64,000 nt of DNA. It comes from an uncultured Ectothiorhodospiraceae bacterium. Lineage in GTDB: Bacteria > Pseudomonadota > Gammaproteobacteria > Nitrococcales > Nitrococcaceae. The notes under the pieces were generated by a model. That model worked only from the letters and a program-made list of their open reading frames with translations. It had not been told where the DNA came from and made no database searches. This document shows positions 8,675-17,194 of the stretch, piece by piece. The stretch spans positions 1-64,000 of the forward strand of contig CAJXSH010000009.1 of assembly GCA_913061005.1 (NCBI GenBank), read 5' to 3'. The translations under genes were made by a program, and so were the position numbers. Each line of letters starts with the position of its first letter. Position 1 is the first letter of the stretch.

Positions 8675-9696
8675 TGTTCGACCAACTGATCGGCAAGCCG
8701 GGGCGGACGATGCCAGAAGCGCCAGCGATTGGCCCGGTGGATGCGGTATGCCCGGCCAGTGCCCGTGTGCAGCAGGATCTCGGCACCATGCCGGCGCACC
8801 CAGGTTGTCAGAAGCGGCGCGAGATCGCGCTCGACCCATTGCAACGCCTCGAGCCAGCCAGCGATATCACCACCCAGCAGGGCCTTTTCGCTGCCATCAG
8901 CCACAACCAGATCACGCATGCCCGGCATCGGCGGGCCGGCCTCGAGCGCCGTCAACGACTGGTGCTCGACACCGCTCAGCCCGCCGATCGCCTCGAGCAG
9001 CGGGTTGTCGCCGATCAAGCGGTCAAAAGCCGCTGACAGTGGGCCGGCAACCGGCCCGCCGTCCCAGAACCACAATCCATTAATGGCAAGCGCGCCGCGC
9101 CGGGCACGTTGCGTGTTGGCCGGATGATCGAAGAGCATCATTTGCGTTTCGTTCAATATCTGCCGCCAGCGCCGGTATTCGGACCCGCCCGGCAAGGCCG
9201 TATCCAGATACCGTCCGGTCACCTCGGCAAGCGCCGGCAGATCGGGCCCGGGCGGCGTCTCGGCGGTCAGCAACCACTCATCCCCCGCCGGCGTTAGCCA
9301 AAGCCCGTCGTCGCTATACAACGCGTTGAATCGCTCGGCGATCCCCTGCCGATCGGCCGCATCCGGCCGGACCGGCTCACCGGCAAAAAGCAGTAGCCGA
9401 TCCCGATCCGGCTGCAAATGGGCCGGCGAGGCGCGGTAGTGAATCGCATCCCGGCTGCCCGGCCGCTCGGCCAGCATCGAGGCCAATAATCCCCCGGTTG
9501 GCGCGTTGATGCCCCCGGCCCCGGCAATCAATGCCTCACTCGAGGGTGCGCCATGGGCCGGGTGGTGCCGGCCCAGCGCGATGAGCCGCTGGAGATTGGG
9601 ATAGGGCCCGGTGTCCTGCACCGCGCCCGACGCACCGGCCGGGACCGGGCCGAAAAGCCCGGGGAGCAGGCAGGTGACCACCGGACGCGGCGCCAT
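8671..9696 (-). CDS. RpfE-like protein (phosphoglycerate mutase/alkaline phosphatase superfamily?)
   Basis: 341 residues, starting at the ATG at 9696 (MAPRPVVTCLLPGLFGPV), 7 bases after the thrC stop. I recognise it only by context and general look: a conserved protein located next to recJ in several gammaproteobacteria, called RpfE in Xanthomonas and annotated as a phosphoglycerate-mutase-like protein. Visible landmarks are LLPGLFGPVPAG, LIAGAGGINAPTGG, LYSDDGLWLTPAGDEWLL, ILNETQMMLFDHPAN, NGLWFWDGG and LQWVERDLAPLL. I cannot identify metal-binding residues securely, and the molecular function is unknown. It sits in the alaC-hom-thrC-recJ transcript and overlaps recJ (ATGA). Confidence 0.6.
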   Translation of the reverse strand: MAPRPVVTCLLPGLFGPVPAGASGAVQDTGPYPNLQRLIALGRHHPAHGAPSSEALIAGAGGINAPTGGLLASMLAERPGSRDAIHYRASPAHLQPDRDRLLLFAGEPVRPDAADRQGIAERFNALYSDDGLWLTPAGDEWLLTAETPPGPDLPALAEVTGRYLDTALPGGSEYRRWRQILNETQMMLFDHPANTQRARRGALAINGLWFWDGGPVAGPLSAAFDRLIGDNPLLEAIGGLSGVEHQSLTALEAGPPMPGMRDLVVADGSEKALLGGDIAGWLEALQWVERDLAPLLTTWVRRHGAEILLHTGTGRAYRIHRANRWRFWHRPPRLADQLVEQ

Positions 9697-9703
9697 CGCC
9701 ACC

Positions 9704-10843
9704 CTAGGCCATTTTGCCGAGGATCGCCTCACGCACGGCGCCATCGGTGGCATCCACCGTGCTGACCGCCGCCTCGGCATGGCGCTTGGCCACATCCGGA
9801 TCCTTCAGACCGTGGCCGGTGAGCGTGCACACCACCGTGCTCCCCGGCTCGATATGCCCGGCCCGGATGTCACGAAGCGCGCCGGCGACCGATACCGCCG
9901 AGGCCGGCTCGCAGAAGATGCCCTCACGGCTTGCCAGCAACCATTGCGCCTCGAGGATGGCCTCATCATCGAATTCATCAAACCACCCCCCCGACTCACG
10001 GGAGGCGGTCAACGCATAATCCCAGCTCTGCGGGGCACCAATGCGAATGGCCGTGGCGATCGTCTCGGGCTGTTCCACCGGCCCACCGCGCAGAAACGGG
10101 GCCGAGCCGCTCGCCTGGTAACCCAGCATCACCGGGCGATGGGCGACGGCATTCTGGTGATAGGCACAATCGCCGTTGCAAAAGCCACAGGCCGCAGTAC
10201 CCGCAGCGCCCGGGGCGAGCGCCATTTCGCTGTAGCCCATCCAGTAGGCGGTGATGTTGCCGGCGTTGCCCACCGGCAGACAGTGGTAGTCCGGCGCCCG
10301 GCCCAGCGACTCGCAGATCTCGAACGCTGCGGTTTTCTGCCCTTGCAGCCGATAGGGGTTGACCGAATTGACCAGGCTGACCGGCGCCTGCTCGGCCATG
10401 GCCTTTACAATGCGCATGCCGTCGTCGAAATTGCCACGAATCTGCAGCACTTCAGCGCCGTGCATGATGGCCTGGGCAAGCTTGCCCATGGCGATCTTGC
10501 CATCGGGGATCAGCACGAAGGCCTTGATTCCGGCTCGGGCCGCATAGGCCGCCGCCGAAGCCGAGGTATTGCCCGTCGAGGCGCAGATGATCGCCCGACT
10601 GCCCTCATGGACGGCCTGGGTGACCGCCGTGGTCATGCCCCGGTCTTTGAACGAACCGGTGGGGTTGAGCCCCTCATATTTGACATACAGCGCCACCTCG
10701 CCCGGCAGATCCGCAACCAGGTTATCCAGCCGGATGAGCGGGGTGTTGCCCTCGCCCAGGCTCACCGCAGGGGCGTCATTGTCGATGGGCAGGCGATCGG
10801 CGTAGCGGCCGATCAACCCGGTGTAGCGTCCCGAGGCGCTCAT
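9704..10843 (-). CDS. thrC: Threonine synthase with a Cys-rich insertion
   Basis: 379 residues. A PLP enzyme converting O-phosphohomoserine to threonine. The PLP lysine is Lys66 in [30 protein letters not shown] and the phosphate-binding loop [16 protein letters not shown] (residues 189-204) are clear. The family usually has a short linker to the next strand (…[12 protein letters not shown]). Here there is an extra segment at about residues 207-236 containing CGFCNGDC (Cys219, Cys222, Cys226), followed by His229 and His235, which looks like a small metal site. It starts with an ATGA overlap with the hom stop. Confidence 0.95.
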   Translation of the reverse strand: MSASGRYTGLIGRYADRLPIDNDAPAVSLGEGNTPLIRLDNLVADLPGEVALYVKYEGLNPTGSFKDRGMTTAVTQAVHEGSRAIICASTGNTSASAAAYAARAGIKAFVLIPDGKIAMGKLAQAIMHGAEVLQIRGNFDDGMRIVKAMAEQAPVSLVNSVNPYRLQGQKTAAFEICESLGRAPDYHCLPVGNAGNITAYWMGYSEMALAPGAAGTAACGFCNGDCAYHQNAVAHRPVMLGYQASGSAPFLRGGPVEQPETIATAIRIGAPQSWDYALTASRESGGWFDEFDDEAILEAQWLLASREGIFCEPASAVSVAGALRDIRAGHIEPGSTVVCTLTGHGLKDPDVAKRHAEAAVSTVDATDGAVREAILGKMA

Positions 10844-12150
10844 GTCAGCGTCTCCACACGAATGCGTGTAATGCCGCCATGGATGGCCTCCATGGCCTCG
10901 ATCTCGCCGCAGGCGCGATCCATCAGCGCCTCGCGGACGCGGTGGGTGAGCAGAATCACCGGCACAGTCTCGGCGCCGGCGGCGGGCTGCTTCTGGATCA
11001 CCGCCTCGATGCTGATGCCCAGATGGCTGAGGATGCCGGTGATCTCGGCGAGTACACCGGGCTCGTCCTGCGCCTCGACCCGCAGGTAATAGGCGGTCTC
11101 GACCGAGGCCATGCCCACGGCCGGCTCATCCGAGAGCGAATGCGCCTGGAATGCCAGATAGGGCACGCGGTTTTCGGGCTCGAGGGTGAACTCGCGCACC
11201 ACATCCACCAGATCGGCCACCACCGCCGAGGCCGTCGGCTCTGCCCCGGCACCGGCGCCGTAGTAAAGCGTCGGCCCGAGCGGGTCGGCGTTGACCATCA
11301 CCGCGTTCATCACCCCGTCAACACTGGCAAGCAGCTGACGCTCGGGCAGCAGCGTCGGGTGGACACGCAGTGCGATCCCGTCACCCTCACGACGGCAGAT
11401 GCCCAGATGCTTGATGCGAAACCCGAGCTCCTGGGCATAGGCCACATCATCGGTGCTGATCTGCCCGATCCCCTCGGTGAAGACCTTGTCGAACTGCAGC
11501 GGAATGCCAAAGGCGATCGAGGCCAGGATGGTGAGCTTGTGCGCGGCATCGATGCCTTCGACATCAAAGGTCGGGTCGGCCTCGGCATAGCCCAGGCGCT
11601 GCGCCTCGGCCAACACATCGCCGAAGGCGCGGCCGGCATAGAGCATCTCGGTGAGGATGAAATTGCTCGTGCCATTGATAATGCCGGCCAGCCATTCGAT
11701 GCGGTTGCCCACCAGCCCCTCACGAACCGCCTTGATGATCGGGATCCCACCGGCGACAGCGGCCTCGAAGCCGACGGTCACGCCATTGTCCCGGGCGCGG
11801 GCAAAAATCTCGTTGCCATGCAGCGCGATCAACGCCTTGTTGGCCGTCACCACATGTTTGCCGTTGTCCAGCGCCCGGAGGATGAGTTCCTTGGCCAGCG
11901 TCTCGCCGCCGATCAGCTCGACCACGATCTCGATCTCGGGGTCGTCCACCAGCGCGAAGGCATCATAGTCGAGCTGTATGTTCTCGGTACTGCACGTCCG
12001 CGGCCGGTCCGGGTGCCGCGCGGCGGCGCGGACCACATCGATCGGACGACCGGCCCGGCGCGTGATCTCGTCGCGATTGCGCTCGAGCAGATTGACCGTC
12101 CCGCCCCCGACGGTGCCCAGACCCAGTACCCCTACCTTCACCGGCTTCAA
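10840..12150 (-). CDS. hom: Homoserine dehydrogenase with C-terminal ACT domain
   Basis: 436 residues from the TTG at 12150. It reduces aspartate semialdehyde to homoserine, the branch point to threonine and methionine. The NAD(P) motif [11 protein letters not shown] is at the N-terminus. [32 protein letters not shown] and [13 protein letters not shown] are family hallmarks. An ACT domain (about residues 355-430, [19 protein letters not shown]) suggests feedback control by threonine. I prefer the TTG because AAGGAGA (12158-12164) lies 7 bases upstream and the protein then begins MKPVKVG, as in pseudomonad Hom. An ATG at 12180 would add ten residues and overlap alaC by 8 bases. Confidence 0.95.
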   Translation of the reverse strand: MKPVKVGVLGLGTVGGGTVNLLERNRDEITRRAGRPIDVVRAAARHPDRPRTCSTENIQLDYDAFALVDDPEIEIVVELIGGETLAKELILRALDNGKHVVTANKALIALHGNEIFARARDNGVTVGFEAAVAGGIPIIKAVREGLVGNRIEWLAGIINGTSNFILTEMLYAGRAFGDVLAEAQRLGYAEADPTFDVEGIDAAHKLTILASIAFGIPLQFDKVFTEGIGQISTDDVAYAQELGFRIKHLGICRREGDGIALRVHPTLLPERQLLASVDGVMNAVMVNADPLGPTLYYGAGAGAEPTASAVVADLVDVVREFTLEPENRVPYLAFQAHSLSDEPAVGMASVETAYYLRVEAQDEPGVLAEITGILSHLGISIEAVIQKQPAAGAETVPVILLTHRVREALMDRACGEIEAMEAIHGGITRIRVETLT

Positions 12151-12157
12151 CTGCCTG

Positions 12158-12164
12158 TCTCCTT
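12158..12164 (-). promoter_or_regulatory. Ribosome binding site selecting the TTG start of hom
   Basis: AAGGAGA on the minus strand with a 7-base spacer to the TTG at 12148-12150. The upstream ATG at 12178-12180 has only a weak purine stretch ahead of it. The site lies just past the alaC stop codon. Confidence 0.6.
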
Positions 12165-12172
12165 TTTGTGGT

Positions 12173-13369
12173 TCAGCCATGACCGTCCTGCCTGAACATC
12201 TGTTTGATGCCGCGCACGGCCTGTCGGGTGCGATGCAGATTCTCGATCAGCCCGAATCGCACGTATTCATCGCCATACTCGCCGAAACCGATCCCCGGCG
12301 AGACCGCCACGCCCGCCTCGCTCAGGAGCTTTTTGGCAAACTCGAGCGAGCCCATGTCGCGATACGGCTCGGGGATGCGCGCCCAGACAAACATCGTCGC
12401 CCGGGGCCGTGTCACCGGCCAGCCCGCCGCCTCGAGCCCATCACACAGCACATCACGACGCGCCTGATAGGTCTGGCGGATTTCGGTGACGCACTCCTGC
12501 GGGCCCTCGAGGGCATGGATGGCGGCGACCTGGATGGGCGTGAACATGCCGTAGTCCAGGTAGGACTTCATCCGTGCAAGCGCCGCGATGACCTTGTCAT
12601 TGCCGCAGAGAAAGCCGACCCGCCAGCCCGGCATGTTGTAGCTCTTCGACAGCGAGAACGACTCGACGGCCACCTCGCGGGCGCCCGGCACCTGCAGGAT
12701 GGACGGCGCCTGATAGCCATCGTAGACCAGATCGGCGTAGGCAAGGTCATGGACCACCCAGATGCCATGCTCGCGGCAGATCGCCACCACCCGCTCGAAG
12801 AAATCGAGCTCGACACACTGGGTGGTCGGGTTGGCCGGAAAATTGAGGATCAGCATCTTGGGCTTGGGCCAGGTGTCTTTGATCGCCTTTTCCAGCTCGG
12901 TAAAGAAATCGCCCCCCTCGACCAGCGGCACATGGCGGATATCCGCACCGGCGATGACCACCCCATAGGGGTGGATGGGATAAGCCGGGTTGGGCACCAG
13001 TACGGCATCGCCGGGCCCGAGTGTGGCCAGCGCCAGATGGGCCAGCCCTTCCTTCGAGCCGATGGTGACAATCGCCTCGGTCTCCGGGTCGAGGGCCACG
13101 TTATAGCGGCTGTGATACCAACGGGTGATCGCCCGGCGCAGCCGCGGAATCCCGCGGGACATGGAATAGCGATGGGTATCCGGGCGCTGGGCCGCTTCGG
13201 TGAGCTTGTCGACGATATGGGGTGGCGTCGGCAGGTCGGGATTGCCCATGCCGAAGTCGACGATGTCCTCGCCCCGCGCCCTCGCCTGTGCCTTGAGTTC
13301 GTTGACGATGTTGAAGACGTAAGGGGGTAGGCGCTTGATGCGCTGGAATTCCTCGTTCAAGGCGATCAC
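12173..13369 (-). CDS. alaC: Alanine aminotransferase AlaC-type (class I/II, PLP)
   Basis: 398 residues from a GTG at 13369; a TTG three codons in ([17 protein letters not shown]) is an alternative, and neither has a strong ribosome site. Fold-type I aminotransferase that in E. coli (AlaC) transfers the amino group from glutamate to pyruvate. Motifs: [59 protein letters not shown] and the PLP-lysine region [17 protein letters not shown]. It is the first gene of the hom-thrC operon, downstream of a near-consensus promoter at 13431-13459. Alanine production next to threonine synthesis suggests a general amino-acid operon. Confidence 0.9.
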   Translation of the reverse strand: MIALNEEFQRIKRLPPYVFNIVNELKAQARARGEDIVDFGMGNPDLPTPPHIVDKLTEAAQRPDTHRYSMSRGIPRLRRAITRWYHSRYNVALDPETEAIVTIGSKEGLAHLALATLGPGDAVLVPNPAYPIHPYGVVIAGADIRHVPLVEGGDFFTELEKAIKDTWPKPKMLILNFPANPTTQCVELDFFERVVAICREHGIWVVHDLAYADLVYDGYQAPSILQVPGAREVAVESFSLSKSYNMPGWRVGFLCGNDKVIAALARMKSYLDYGMFTPIQVAAIHALEGPQECVTEIRQTYQARRDVLCDGLEAAGWPVTRPRATMFVWARIPEPYRDMGSLEFAKKLLSEAGVAVSPGIGFGEYGDEYVRFGLIENLHRTRQAVRGIKQMFRQDGHG

Positions 13370-13430
13370 CTGGGCCAGTTTTCAGGTCGGGCCCGGCAAA
13401 GGCCCCCGCTGTGCTCATGATAACCGCTGA

Positions 13431-13459
13431 ACGCTAAATCTGCCCCCTTTTCCTGTCAA
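13431..13459 (-). promoter_or_regulatory. Sigma-70-type promoter for alaC-hom-thrC operon
   Basis: The minus strand has a perfect -35 TTGACA (13454-13459), a 17-base spacer and -10 TAGCGT (13431-13436). The start would fall near 13424, giving a leader of about 55 nt to the GTG of alaC. The same hexamer pair and spacing recur upstream of hrcA. Confidence 0.6.
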
Positions 13460-13463
13460 CTTA

Positions 13464-13493
13464 TTGCCGCTGTCGGCCCTCCACCGCTATGGT
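13464..13493 (+). promoter_or_regulatory. Candidate promoter for the Mth938-like gene
   Basis: TTGCCG (13464-13469), an 18-base spacer and TATGGT (13488-13493). The predicted start is at or beside the ATG at 13501, which would give a leaderless or nearly leaderless mRNA; no Shine-Dalgarno sequence is visible. Confidence 0.35.
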
Positions 13494-13500
13494 AGCCGCC

Positions 13501-13887
13501 ATGCAGATCAGCCTCGACAGTCCCGACGGCGCTTACCGCATTCTCGGCTACGACAACGGCGTGGTGCGGATCAACGACGGCGCCTACAGCGTCAGTGTGA
13601 TCGTCGCGCCCCAGACCCTGGTCACCGAATGGGGCCCGCGGGCGGTGGGTGAACTCAGCGATCGGCATATGAACGCCATCCGCGAGCTCGACCCCGAGGT
13701 GGTCCTGCTTGGCACCGGCAGCGCGCAGCAGTTTCCGGCCCGTGAGCTGATGCGCGATTTCCTCCAGGCCGGCGTGGGCATGGAAGTCATGGACACCGCC
13801 TCGGCCTGCCGGACCTACAACCTGCTCATGAGCGAGGGCCGCCGGGTGGTTGCCGCGCTGATCATCGACGCCGCGGCGTCAGGGTAG
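13501..13887 (+). CDS. Mth938-like domain protein (COG3737/NDUFAF3 family)
   Basis: 128 residues from the ATG at 13501; an in-frame ATG at 13489 would add four residues but overlaps the candidate -10. The single domain shows the family pattern: YRILGYDNGVVRINDGAY, LVTEWGP, EVVLLGTGSAQQFPA, GVGMEVMDTASACRTYNLL and RRVVAALI. The fold is that of archaeal Mth938 and of the mitochondrial complex I assembly factor NDUFAF3. The bacterial role is not established, and in proteobacteria such genes often lie near secretion or respiratory genes. It occupies the place downstream of nlpD where rpoS is found in many gammaproteobacteria, but is convergent with nlpD (9-base overlap). Confidence 0.8.
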   Translation: MQISLDSPDGAYRILGYDNGVVRINDGAYSVSVIVAPQTLVTEWGPRAVGELSDRHMNAIRELDPEVVLLGTGSAQQFPARELMRDFLQAGVGMEVMDTASACRTYNLLMSEGRRVVAALIIDAAASG

Positions 13888-14601
13888 ATAGTCGGTCGGA
13901 TTCACCGGGCTGCCCTGCTCGCGGACCTCAAAGTGCAGCTCGCCGGGATGGTTGCCGGCGCTGCCCATCCTTGCAATCGCATCCCCGCCGCTGACCCGGT
14001 CACCCTCGCTCACCAGGACTGTGCGGTTGTAGCCATAGGCGGTGAGAAAACGCTCGTTGTGCTTGACGATGACAAGATTGCCGTAGCCCCGCAGACCGTT
14101 GCCGCTGTAGACCACCTCGCCATCACCGGCGGCGCGTACCGTGGTGCCGGGCTCGGCGGCAATGGTTATCCCCTGTTTGCCAAGCGCATTGGCGTTAAAA
14201 CGCCGCACCACCTGGCCTTCCACCGGCCATTGCCAGGCCACCGGGCCACTCGGTGCCGAGCTGCGTATCGCGGTCGAACCGCCACGGGAGCCATCACTGC
14301 CATCGGCGCCGCGACCGCCGGCGCTGGCCTGCCTGTTGGCACCCCCGGGGCGCAGGCTGAGCCGCTGGCCGACATAGATCACATACGGTGGGTCGATATC
14401 GTTCCAGCGCGCCACATCCCGAAAGTCCAGCCCGTAGGCCCAGGCGATCTGATAGAGGGTATCGCCGGATTCGACCACATGGCTTGCCGGCGTCCCACTG
14501 CGCACACTGGCTTCGCGCAGCGCCCGGTCGCTGGCGTAGTCGAACTCGCTGCAGCCGATGAGCAAAACGACAAGGACAAGCCCCAGGCCACGCCGAATCA
14601 C
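13879..14601 (-). CDS. nlpD: NlpD-like lipoprotein: LysM plus degenerate M23 domain
   Basis: 240 residues from GTG 14601 (GTGA overlap with yqaA). A lipoprotein signal ends in the lipobox LIGC (Cys17). A LysM domain follows (HVVESGDTLYQIAWAYGLDF, about residues 41-84), then a Gly/Ser-rich linker, then an M23 (LytM) domain from about 120. The zinc ligands are lost: the usual H…GxD motif reads GKQGITIAAEPG and the usual HLHFE reads ELHFEVR. This is expected of NlpD, which does not cut peptidoglycan but activates the amidase AmiC at the septum. Context is surE-pcm-yqaA-nlpD, but rpoS, which usually follows, is missing. Confidence 0.88.
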   Translation of the reverse strand: MIRRGLGLVLVVLLIGCSEFDYASDRALREASVRSGTPASHVVESGDTLYQIAWAYGLDFRDVARWNDIDPPYVIYVGQRLSLRPGGANRQASAGGRGADGSDGSRGGSTAIRSSAPSGPVAWQWPVEGQVVRRFNANALGKQGITIAAEPGTTVRAAGDGEVVYSGNGLRGYGNLVIVKHNERFLTAYGYNRTVLVSEGDRVSGGDAIARMGSAGNHPGELHFEVREQGSPVNPTDYLP

Positions 14602-15176
14602 AACGAAAGCAACCCCACCACCATGACCAACAACATCACCGTCACCCAGCCGATGCGCTCGATGTAGCGTCGCAACCAGGGCTCAAGCCGCGGGCCGCCC
14701 CAGGCCAGTAGCCCCGCAACCAGATAAAACCGTGCCCCGCGACCGATCAATGAGGCCAGCACAAACGGCCACCAGGCAATGGCCATGGCCCCACCGGCAA
14801 TGGTGAAGACCTTGTAGGGGATGGGGGAAAATCCCGCGACCAGCACCACCCAGAATCCCCAGGTCGCGAACCAGCTTCGAGCGGTTTCGTAGGCATCGAT
14901 ATAGCCGACGTCGACAATCACCGGCAAGACCATCTCCAGCGCCAGATAACCGATGCCATAGCCAAGCATGCCGCCCAACACCGATGCCACCGTGGTGATG
15001 GTGGCAAACCGCATGGCCCGACCGGGCCGCGCCATGCTCATGGGGGCGAGCATCACATCCGGCGGGATGGGAAAGAATGACGACTCGGCAAAGCTCAGTG
15101 CGCCCAGCAACCAGGGCGCGCGGCGGTGGGCCGACCATCGCAGGACAAGACTATAGAGCGTGCCGAACACGCCCAC
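14598..15176 (-). CDS. YqaA/DedA-like inner-membrane protein (VTT domain)
   Basis: 192 residues from a GTG that shares one base with the pcm stop. Several membrane helices are visible (around LLGALSFAESSFFPIPPDV, SVLGGMLGYGIGYLALEMV, FWVVLVAGFSPIPYKVF, VTVMLLVMVVGLLSL). The pair E-x-S-x-x-P-I-P and G-x-x-P-I-P-Y-K belongs to the SNARE-associated/VTT family, implicated in lipid transport (undecaprenyl phosphate flipping for some DedA members) and membrane homeostasis. YqaA-type proteins lie next to pcm/nlpD in several gammaproteobacteria. Both ends overlap neighbours, indicating one transcript. Confidence 0.83.
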   Translation of the reverse strand: MGVFGTLYSLVLRWSAHRRAPWLLGALSFAESSFFPIPPDVMLAPMSMARPGRAMRFATITTVASVLGGMLGYGIGYLALEMVLPVIVDVGYIDAYETARSWFATWGFWVVLVAGFSPIPYKVFTIAGGAMAIAWWPFVLASLIGRGARFYLVAGLLAWGGPRLEPWLRRYIERIGWVTVMLLVMVVGLLSL

Positions 15177-15838
15177 TACTCAAGCCCGCCCAGCATGGGG
15201 ACAAAGCTCACCGCTTCGATGTCCTCGGTCTCGATCGCCCCCTCGACACGGCGATGGATACGAAGCGCCTGGGAGTCGCCGCTGCCCACCGGCGCCAGCA
15301 ACTCACCGTGCTCGGCGAGCTGATCGAACAACGTCTGCGGGATCACCACCGGCGCGGCGGTGAGCAGAATGGCATCGAAGGGCCCCGCCGCCGGCCAGCC
15401 CTCGTGCCCGTCGCTGAGGCGCTGGCGGATGTTGCGGATATCGAGTTGCCGAAACAGCGCTCGACTGCGCTCATAAAGCGCACGGATGCGCTCGACGGTA
15501 TGCACCCGATCCACCAGCGCGGCCAACACCGCCGCCTGGTAGCCCGATCCGGTGCCGATCTCGAGCACCCGCCCGGGGATGCGGTGGCGGATGAGGATTT
15601 CGGTCATGCGCGCGACCACGAACGGCTGCGAGATGGTCTGCCCATGCCCGATGGGCAGGGCGGTGTCCTCGTAGGCCCGCGAGGCCAGTGCCTCGTCGAC
15701 GAACAAATGCCGGGGGATCTGGCGGATGACGTTGAGCACATGGACATCGCGAATGCCGGCATCCCCCAGACGCCCCGCCAGCCGCTCCCGGGTGCGCCGC
15801 GAGGTCATCCCGATGCCCTGACGGCGGTGGCGGTCCAT
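15176..15838 (-). CDS. pcm: Protein-L-isoaspartate O-methyltransferase
   Basis: 220 residues from the ATG at 15838, which overlaps the surE stop (TGATG). It methylates isoaspartyl residues with S-adenosylmethionine to start repair of aged proteins. Motifs: FVDEALASRAYEDTALPIGH, GQTISQPFVVARMTE, the SAM-binding VLEIGTGSGYQAAVLA, HTVERI, DGHEGWP and FDAILLTAAP. An upstream ATG at 15859 lies inside surE and is not needed. SurE and Pcm are paired in most gammaproteobacteria. Confidence 0.96.
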   Translation of the reverse strand: MDRHRRQGIGMTSRRTRERLAGRLGDAGIRDVHVLNVIRQIPRHLFVDEALASRAYEDTALPIGHGQTISQPFVVARMTEILIRHRIPGRVLEIGTGSGYQAAVLAALVDRVHTVERIRALYERSRALFRQLDIRNIRQRLSDGHEGWPAAGPFDAILLTAAPVVIPQTLFDQLAEHGELLAPVGSGDSQALRIHRRVEGAIETEDIEAVSFVPMLGGLE

Positions 15839-16587
15839 CAATCTACCCCCCGGATCCATCCGGCGATCTGATCGAGCGCGGCGTAGCGGGTCAGATCCAC
15901 TTCGATCGGCGTGACCGAGACAAACCCCCGGGCCACCGCATTGAAGTCGGTCCCCGGCCCGGCGTCCTGCTCCTCGCCCGGCGGGCCAATCCAGTAGATG
16001 GTCCGCCCCTTGGGATCCTGATCACGAATGGCCGCCTCGGCCCGATGCCGCTGGCCAAGCCGTGTCGCCTCCAGCCCCTGGATCTGCGACCAGGGCCGAT
16101 CAGGGACATTGACGTTGAGAATGGTATCCGCTGGCAGTGGTTCGTCATGCAGCCGCTGTATCAGCCGCCGCGCCACCTCGGCGGCGGTCTCGTAGTGGGT
16201 GGGGTGATGGCCCGCCAGCGAAATCGCGATCGCCGGAAGCCCCAGTGACCGACCCTCCATCGCCGCCGCCACGGTGCCGCTGTAGAGGACATCATCGCCC
16301 AGATTGGCCCCGGCATTGATGCCCGAGACCACCATGTCCGGCAGCGCATCCAGCAGCCCGGTGATGGCAAGATGCACACAGTCGGTGGGGGTGCCCTCGA
16401 TGCCGTAGACACCGGCTTCGGCATGATCGAGGCGAATCGGCCAGTCCAGGGTCAGCGAATTGCTGGCCCCGCTGCGGTCACGCTGCGGGGCGACGACCGT
16501 TACCGAGGCGCGCTCTCGAAGCGCTGCCGCCAATGTCCGGATACCGGTGGAACGGTAACCGTCATCGTTGCTCACCAGGATATTCAT
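15838..16587 (-). CDS. surE: 5'/3'-nucleotidase SurE
   Basis: 249 residues, the normal family size. Metal-dependent phosphatase acting on nucleoside monophosphates and polyphosphate, associated with stationary-phase survival. The metal-binding N-terminus [16 protein letters not shown] is intact, followed by [47 protein letters not shown] and [17 protein letters not shown]. It is the first gene of surE-pcm-yqaA-nlpD and is divergent from the smr gene (70 bases between starts). In many relatives truD lies directly upstream; here the Smr gene separates them. Confidence 0.97.
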   Translation of the reverse strand: MNILVSNDDGYRSTGIRTLAAALRERASVTVVAPQRDRSGASNSLTLDWPIRLDHAEAGVYGIEGTPTDCVHLAITGLLDALPDMVVSGINAGANLGDDVLYSGTVAAAMEGRSLGLPAIAISLAGHHPTHYETAAEVARRLIQRLHDEPLPADTILNVNVPDRPWSQIQGLEATRLGQRHRAEAAIRDQDPKGRTIYWIGPPGEEQDAGPGTDFNAVARGFVSVTPIEVDLTRYAALDQIAGWIRGVD

Positions 16588-16657
16588 CGGTTGCGCTTGT
16601 CTCCCTGCCGTATGGCCCGTGTACTATACCGATCCGGACGCCTCTCGGGAGCCGATC

Positions 16658-17194
16658 ATGGCCGAAGACGAATCGGATACCGCTTTGTTCCGGGCCGCAA
16701 TGTCGGATGTACGCCCGTTGAGCACCCAACAGACCGCCGAGCTGCGTCGGCGGCGGCCACCCCCCATCCCCGGGCAGCGCCACGCGGATGACCGCGCGGT
16801 GCTGCGCGAGCTCGCCGAGGGCGAACGCGACGGCAACCCGCTGGGCGCCGAGTTGGGCGAAGCCCTCGCCTACGCCCGGCCCGGGCTCAACCGGCGCACG
16901 CTCAAGCGTCTGCGCCGCGGTGAGTTCAGCGTCATGGCCGAGCTGGATCTGCATGGCCAGACCGTCGAGCCGGCGCGGCGTCTGCTCAGCGACTTTCTCA
17001 ACGAATGCCATCGCCGCCATCTGGGCTGTGTTCGCGTCATCCACGGCAAGGGCCGGCGGTCCTCGAACACCGGCCCGGTGCTCAAAGGCCAGGTCGATCG
17101 CTGGCTGCGCCAGCGCGAGGATGTCCTGGCCTTCTGCTCGGCCCGACCGGTCGACGGCGGCACCGGCGCGCTATACGTGCTGCTGCGCCGCTGA
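16658..17194 (+). CDS. Smr domain protein (YfcN/SmrB-like)
   Basis: 178 residues. The N-terminal ~80 residues are basic and proline-rich (RRRRPPPIPGQRH). The C-terminal Smr domain shows the hallmark ELDLHGQTVEPARRLLSDFL (about 94-113), CVRVIHGKGRRS and KGQVDRWLRQREDVLAFCSA. DLHG and the H-G-K-G loop are the endonuclease motifs; E. coli SmrB uses them to cleave mRNA at collided ribosomes. Length and layout fit SmrB/YfcN or SmrA. The ATG at 16658 lies about 26 bases after a TACTAT/TATACC patch. The 3' end overlaps truD by 24 bases, convergently. Confidence 0.88.
   Translation: MAEDESDTALFRAAMSDVRPLSTQQTAELRRRRPPPIPGQRHADDRAVLRELAEGERDGNPLGAELGEALAYARPGLNRRTLKRLRRGEFSVMAELDLHGQTVEPARRLLSDFLNECHRRHLGCVRVIHGKGRRSSNTGPVLKGQVDRWLRQREDVLAFCSARPVDGGTGALYVLLRR

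Noticed and set aside
9611-13330. Two long plus-strand frames opposite thrC, hom and alaC
   Set aside because: Both are antisense shadows of well-supported genes and lack ribosome sites or motifs.
13101-13418. Minus-strand frame starting [13 protein letters not shown] upstream of alaC
   Set aside because: It has an ATG in the alaC leader but soon becomes a frameshifted reading of alaC; not a separate gene or a better start.
13879-14601. Active M23 peptidoglycan endopeptidase
   Set aside because: The zinc-binding His and Asp positions are replaced, so it fits the non-catalytic activator NlpD better.
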